A stretch of DNA of 64,000 bases from the NCBI RefSeq assembly GCF_036014115.1, contig NZ_CP107913.1:496001-560000 (forward strand). Direction: 5' to 3'. A program made the translations under genes and the position numbers. How positions within the stretch are numbered: the stretch's first letter is position 1; the number at the start of each line of letters is the position of its first letter. This stretch comes from Streptomyces sp. NBC_00448 (GTDB lineage Bacteria; Actinomycetota; Actinomycetes; Streptomycetales; Streptomycetaceae). A model generated the notes under the pieces. That model saw only the letters and a program-made list of their open reading frames with translations, was not told the DNA's origin and ran no database searches. Below, piece by piece: positions 62,401 to 64,000 of the stretch.

Positions 62401-64000
62401 GAAGCGCCCGGCGCTCAGCCCGGGCCGGTTCAGGTAACCGCGGGCCAGACCCGGCCCAGCGACGTACAACTCCCCTTCCACGCCCGGCGGTACGACGCAC
62501 AGCCGCTCGTCCAGGACGTACGCCCGGAAGCCCGCGACCGGTCGCCCGATCGGCGGCACGCCGGACCCCGGCGAGAGCGGGTCGCTCATGGTCGCGCACA
62601 CCGTGGTCTCGGTCGGGCCGTACGCGTTGATCATCCGGCGCCCGGGCGCCCATCGCTCCACCAGCTCCGGCGGGCACGCCTCACCCGCCACCACCAGGGT
62701 GGTCGCCGTGAGTTCGGCGCCGTCCAGCGCGGCCAGGGCCGAGGGCGGCAGCGTCACGTGGGTGACGGAGAGCCGGCGGTCTGTCAGGGCCTCCAGCGGG
62801 GCCTCGGCGGGGGCCAGGACGAGGGCGGCGCCGGTGAGCAGCGCGCCGCAGAGGTCCCAGAAGGACGCGTCGAAGCTGGGCGAGGCGAACTGGAGCACCC
62901 GGCTGCCCGGCGCCACGCCGAGCCGGTCGGCCTGCTCGGCGACCAGGCCCGACACGCCGGCGTGGCTCACGACGACGCCCTTGGGGCGGCCGGTCGAGCC
63001 CGAGGTGTAGATCACGTAGGCCGGGTGCCGGACATCGAGCACGACCTGCGGATCGGTCTCCGGCAGACCGGAGGACTCCACCACCATGGCGACGTCGTCG
63101 ACCACCACCGCCGGACGCGCGTCCTCCACCATGAACGCGATCCGCGACCGCGGATACGACGGGTCCACCGGCAAGTACGCGGCTCCGGCCTTCAGCACAC
63201 CCAGAACCGCCACCACCGACTCCACCGACCGCGGCAGAGCCACCGCCACCACCTGCTCCGGACCCACACCCCGAGCGATCAGCGCATGCGCGAAACGGTT
63301 CGCCCGCACATCGAGCTGACGATACGTCAACTCCGTCCCACCACAGACGAGCGCCACCGCGTCCGGCACCCCCGCCACCCGCGCCGCGAACAGCTCGGGC
63401 AGGCTCGCCCCGGCCGCTCCGTCCCCGACGGCGGGCAGCAGCTCGCCGCGTTCCTCGGCGGACAGCAGGTCGATCCCGCCGATCGGCCGGTCGGGTGCGG
63501 CGGCGACCGCGGTCAGCAGCCTGGTCCACCGGGCGGCCAGGGCCTCGACCGTCGAGCGGTCGAACAGGTCGGTGCTGTACTCGACCGCACCGCCGATTCC
63601 GGCCGGCGCGCCGTCGGGCCCGTACTCCTCCGCGAACCCGAAGGTCAGGTCGAGCCGCGCGGTCCCGGTGAGCACGGCGACCCCGGAGACCTGGAGTCCC
63701 GGCAGTTCGAAGTCGCCACCGGGCGCGTTCTGCACGACCAGACCGGTCTGGAACAGCGGGTGGTGGGACAGCGAGCGGGACGGGTTCAGCGCCTCCACCA
63801 GGTGCTCGAACGGCACGTCCTGGTGCGCGTACGCCGACAGGGCCGTCTCCCGTACCCGGCCCAGCAACTCGGCGAAACCCGGATCACCACTCGTGTCCGT
63901 GCGCAACACCAGAGTATTGACGAAGAACCCCACCAGATCGTCCAGCGCCTCGTCCGTACGCCCCGCGATCGGACTCCCGATCGCGATGTCCGTACCCGCA
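53470..64000 (-). CDS. Multimodular non-ribosomal peptide synthetase, C-terminal three modules (partial at right edge)
   Basis: About 3,510 residues are visible and the frame is still open at 64000. Order (nt): C1 partial 64000-63480; A1 about 63430-62010; T1 [10 protein letters not shown] near 61910; C2 with HHIAADGWS 61750-60400; A2 60340-57680, interrupted by a methyltransferase about 59030-58270 ([16 protein letters not shown]); T2 [10 protein letters not shown] near 57570; C3 with HHIAADGWS 57430-56070; A3 56010-54560; T3 near 54440; TE 54290-53480 with GWSAGG, Asp in LDAYP and His in RHDQMTK. Stachelhaus-type residues I extract: A1 D-A-W-T-V-A-A-V-C-K (Phe/aromatic), A2 D-A-S-T-V-A-A-V-C-K (Tyr-like, N-methylated), A3 D-L-Y-W-W-G-G-L-A-K (uncertain). 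No epimerase domain is present. The last gene end is followed after 3 bp by MbtH. Confidence 0.95.
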   Translation of the reverse strand, partial: AGTDIAIGSPIAGRTDEALDDLVGFFVNTLVLRTDTSGDPGFAELLGRVRETALSAYAHQDVPFEHLVEALNPSRSLSHHPLFQTGLVVQNAPGGDFELPGLQVSGVAVLTGTARLDLTFGFAEEYGPDGAPAGIGGAVEYSTDLFDRSTVEALAARWTRLLTAVAAAPDRPIGGIDLLSAEERGELLPAVGDGAAGASLPELFAARVAGVPDAVALVCGGTELTYRQLDVRANRFAHALIARGVGPEQVVAVALPRSVESVVAVLGVLKAGAAYLPVDPSYPRSRIAFMVEDARPAVVVDDVAMVVESSGLPETDPQVVLDVRHPAYVIYTSGSTGRPKGVVVSHAGVSGLVAEQADRLGVAPGSRVLQFASPSFDASFWDLCGALLTGAALVLAPAEAPLEALTDRRLSVTHVTLPPSALAALDGAELTATTLVVAGEACPPELVERWAPGRRMINAYGPTETTVCATMSDPLSPGSGVPPIGRPVAGFRAYVLDERLCVVPPGVEGELYVAGPGLARGYLNRPGLSAGRFVADPYGLAGTRMYRTGDLVRRRADGELEYVGRADQQVKVRGFRVELGEVEAALAEHPAVAQAAVAARDDRLVGYVATRPDQAVRPAQLAAHLRERLPDYLVPAVFMVLDALPLTPNGKLDRAALPAPEAVPAGSGRAPRTPQEQILAELFAEVLDVPRVSVDDDFFGLGGHSLLATRLAARVRSVLGVEVGLRALFQAPTVAGLAEALAEAGRARPALTAYERPQAVPLSFAQRRLWFLHSMDAAAATYHIPLALRLSGDLDRTALDQALADVVDRHESLRTVFPEIAGVPCQRVLDPAAVRLRARPTEVTRDELPQRLAGTARQPFDLATEPPLRAELFAVAPDEHVLLLVMHHIAADGWSTGPLARDLAEAYAARCEGRTANRPALPVQYADYTLWQRELLGDAADPRSRFAEQLDYWKRQLSDLPELLQLPADRPRPAVAGRHGDHVGLELDRELHVALVELARSTGTSLFMVLQAALAALYTRLGAGTDIAIGSPIAGRTDEALDDLVGFFVNTLVLRTDTSGDPGFAELLGRVRETALSAYAHQDVPFEHLVEALNPSRSLSHHPLFQTILAVQNAPMGRFSLPGLDVATYAVATGTAKFDLGVSMAEQFGPDGSPAGIAGTVEYATDLFDRSTIAALVRRWTLLLKAVTADPERPIGGIDILDADERHRLLERDNATTTDVGAVPVPQAFAARVAAVPDAVALVCGGTELTYRQLDVRANRFAHALIARGVGPEQVVAVALPRSVESVVAVLGVLKAGAAYLPVDPSYPRSRIAFMVEDARPAVVVDDVAMVVESSGLPDTDPRVVLDVRHPAYVIYTSGSTGRPKGVVVSHAGVASLVAGQIERFAVEPDSRVLQFASPSFDASVSEICTALLRGATLVLPPAADPLAALTDPRLDITHVTVPPSVLAALPDGAVTVSTLVVAGEACPPELVERWAPGRRMINAYGPTETTVCATMSDPLSPGSGVPPIGRPIANTRVYVLDDRLQPVPQGVTGELYVAGAGLARGYLNRPDLTASRFVACPFGSDGPLLPDSGQGGRMYRTGDLVRRLGDGQLQYVGRADQQVKVRGFRVEPGEVEAALAEHPAVAQAAVLAQDHRLVGYVVPRQDTPRDSGLEADHVEEWQDIYDALPIAPGEAAFGDNFVGWNSSYDASPIPVEQMREWRDATVARILALRPRRVLEVGVGAGLLLSQIAPQCDSYWATDFSATAIDALAAQVAGEERLAGRVVLQTRPAHDTDGLPTGEFDTIVINSVVQYFPSADYLADVIAKLMRLLAPGGALFIGDVRNLRLLRPLATAVQLHRVGDGADGAAVRRAVEQAVRVEKELLVDPDFFTVLREHGTDIGAVTVEVKRGHHHNELTRYRYEVTLHKPPVAPQPPSRSVELAWGRQVTGPAGLRELLAQPPAEVVRITGVPNRRVVREAALARAVQDGNEPLAQLLERLHAPEESDLPDPEDFHALGREFGRVVAVTWSATADDAVDVVLADPRTLHGSPVEPYRSAGATGRALSSLTNRPIGGRGTGALLGELRDWLRGRLPDYLVPSAFVALDMLPLTASGKLDRRALPAPDLGRAAGGRAPRTPQEQLLAELFAEVLGLAQVGVEDSFFDLGGHSLLATRLASRVRATLGAELEVRTLFETPTVAGLAARLDGSGRARPALIARLRPEHVELSFAQRRLWFLHRMDGPSATYNMPLALSLTGDLDRSALHAALADVVARHESLRTVFRETGGVPYQVVLDTAQAQPALPVVELDESRLAGQLADAARRGFDLAEQPPIRAELFALAPDRHVLLVVVHHIAADGWSMGPLSADLAAAYAARCRGEQPQWSPLPVQYADYAGWQRDLLGDAADPDSLFARQLAYWKEELAGIPQQVQLPADRPRPAVASQRGERVVVRLDPELHQALRELATARGASMFMVLQAGLAALLTRLGAGTDIPIGSPIAGRTDQALDDLVGFFVNTLVLRTDTGGDPGFAELLGRVRHKALAAYDHQDVPFEYLVEIANPVRSLAHHPLFQIMLALQNAPLGEFALPGLETGHLEAPTGTARVDLTFSLAEQFRPDGSAGGLVGAVEYATDLFDAPTVELLFERWARLLRAAAADPDRPIGLIDLMSDAERHRLLHGFNDTAAELPSASVPELFGRQVRATPDAVAVVAGGTELTYAELDLRADRLATALIRQGVRPETPVAVMMDRSAELVVAILAVIKAGGAYLPLDSRFPSSRIDLIMRESGAALVLTPEVLAALAQSAADDPSDVEVRCEPQQLAYIMYTSGSTGRPKGVAVTHRDVVGLALTPEWRGGGHERVLMHSPTAFDLSTYELWVPLLNGGRVVVAPPEQLDLDLLQHTITTHGVTGLWLTAGLFRLVAEERPDLLAGVREVWTGGDVVSPAAAARVLAACPGIEVVNGYGPTEATTLAACHPVHGLPENASSVPIGAPMANMRAYVLDDRLRPVPTGMVGELYLAGTGVARGYFGRPGLTAERFTADPYGPAGSRMYRTGDLAWWLPDGTLEFAGRVDHQVKLRGLRIEPGEIEAVLAGCPGVAQAAVVAREDRPGDKRLVAYLVPAPEGAPETAELAGRLRRELPDYMVPAAFVTVDALPLTANGKLDRAALPAPDYGARDAGRGPRTPQEQLLCGLFAEVLGREQVSIDDGFFDLGGHSLLAARLASRVRETLGLELGLRMLFEAPTVAGLTERLAMNDPADALDVLLPLRSTGTATPLFCVHPGGGISWSYSGLLNHLGPQHPVYALQARGLGRPEPLPRSYEEMAADYADQVQKIQPEGPYLLLGWSAGGLIAHALSCELQARGERTALLAILDAYPVKDVRFEDEPVPSVRDVLVGVLDVDPDELGDREITYAEVAEVLNRRGSALAGLNERQVEVIVQIMINNAKLAVDFVPGRYDGDLLLFNSTIDRGDDDAGPEVWRPYIAGRIESHEITTRHDQMTKAGSLAQIGPILAARIADTTGDARDTTLSHQED
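58270..59030 (-). other. N-methyltransferase domain inserted in adenylation domain A2
   Basis: The adenylation core stops after GYVVPRQDT (A8 region) and resumes only near [20 protein letters not shown] (A10). Between them is a SAM-dependent methyltransferase: [29 protein letters not shown], motif [36 protein letters not shown] and the Y-R-Y-E-V-T-L-H-K end. This arrangement is the classic N-methylating interrupted A-domain, so the Tyr-like residue should be N-methylated. Confidence 0.9.
59881..60300 (-). repeat. NRPS module repeat block A, copy 2 (partner 62956-63375)
   Basis: About 420 bp in A2 is almost identical at DNA level to 62956-63375 in A1, offset 3,075 bp, with only scattered changes (for example GTGTCCGG against GTCTCCGG). 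It covers adenylation motifs A2-A3. A further shared block is 59464-59623 / 62540-62699 (motif A5). Confidence 0.85.
60682..60930 (-). repeat. NRPS module repeat block B, copy 2 (partner 63748-64000)
   Basis: In the second half of the condensation domains, about 250 bp matches 63748-64000 at an offset of 3,066 bp, with identical encoded residues ([20 protein letters not shown]). The codon choice in the shared block has more A-ending codons than the flanks, so the tract looks homogenised or imported. Confidence 0.8.

Noticed and set aside
1..64000. tRNA, rRNA, riboswitch, replication origin or attachment site
   Set aside because: I found no cloverleaf-like sequence ending in CCA context, no rRNA-like tract and no convincing direct-repeat att pair; I cannot exclude a missed tRNA without a covariance search.

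Overview
The window is about 70% GC or more, with GTG/TTG starts, many 1-4 bp stop/start overlaps, dense two-component systems and a large NRPS gene. It reads as chromosome of a streptomycete-type actinomycete (Streptomyces, Kitasatospora, Streptacidiphilus or a relative). The many truncated or frameshifted genes and IS remnants, about a dozen separate decayed loci, suggest a chromosome-arm or accessory region rather than the conserved core.

Layout. 1-6.4 kb: a catabolic or uptake locus with CoxG, a NitT/TauT-type ABC ATPase, a lipoprotein substrate-binding protein, an FCD-type GntR regulator and a type B carboxylesterase. Five copies of an ATTGT-N3-ACAAT-like palindrome lie around its promoters and look like the GntR operators. 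6.5-11.1 kb: an IS3 scar, a frameshifted hydrolase, cydAB (cytochrome bd oxidase), a tiny membrane protein missed by size cut-offs, and WD40 and BlaI remnants. 11.2-18 kb: a polytopic GT-C/MFS-like protein, a BASS transporter plus class III CoA-transferase operon, and a convergent response regulator and sensor kinase whose last codons share one perfect palindrome. 18-24.9 kb: a secreted GH130-like multidomain protein behind a LacI-type operator, a proline iminopeptidase-like hydrolase and a pentapeptide-repeat membrane protein. 25.5-32.8 kb: a NarL-type two-component pair, a membrane protein plus methyltransferase pair, and an XRE regulator divergent from a metallo-beta-lactamase-fold hydrolase plus esterase. 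33-36.5 kb: a large exported, membrane-anchored protein of unknown function, translationally coupled to a protein resembling domain IV of elongation factor G.

36.5-50.3 kb mixes decayed genes (LLM oxidoreductase, HTH, phytase-like, an ABC permease/kinase/regulator wreck, transposases, ROK) with intact ones: an epimerase-like protein, a Rieske/DUF2231 protein, a COG4705-like membrane protein with an apparently leaderless promoter, an OmpR/EnvZ-type pair, a DUF1254/DUF1214 protein and a class 3 lipase.

51-64 kb is the downstream end of a non-ribosomal peptide cluster, all on the minus strand and tightly packed: NRPS (cut by the right edge), MbtH-like protein, cytochrome P450, SRPBCC protein and a 66-aa protein. 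The visible NRPS order is C(partial)-A-T / C-A(with internal methyltransferase)-T / C-A-T-TE. It predicts a peptide ending in aromatic residue - N-methyl-tyrosine-like residue - third residue, released by the TE domain and probably oxidised by the P450. Modules 1 and 2 share near-identical DNA blocks about 3.07 kb apart, suggesting recent duplication or gene conversion.
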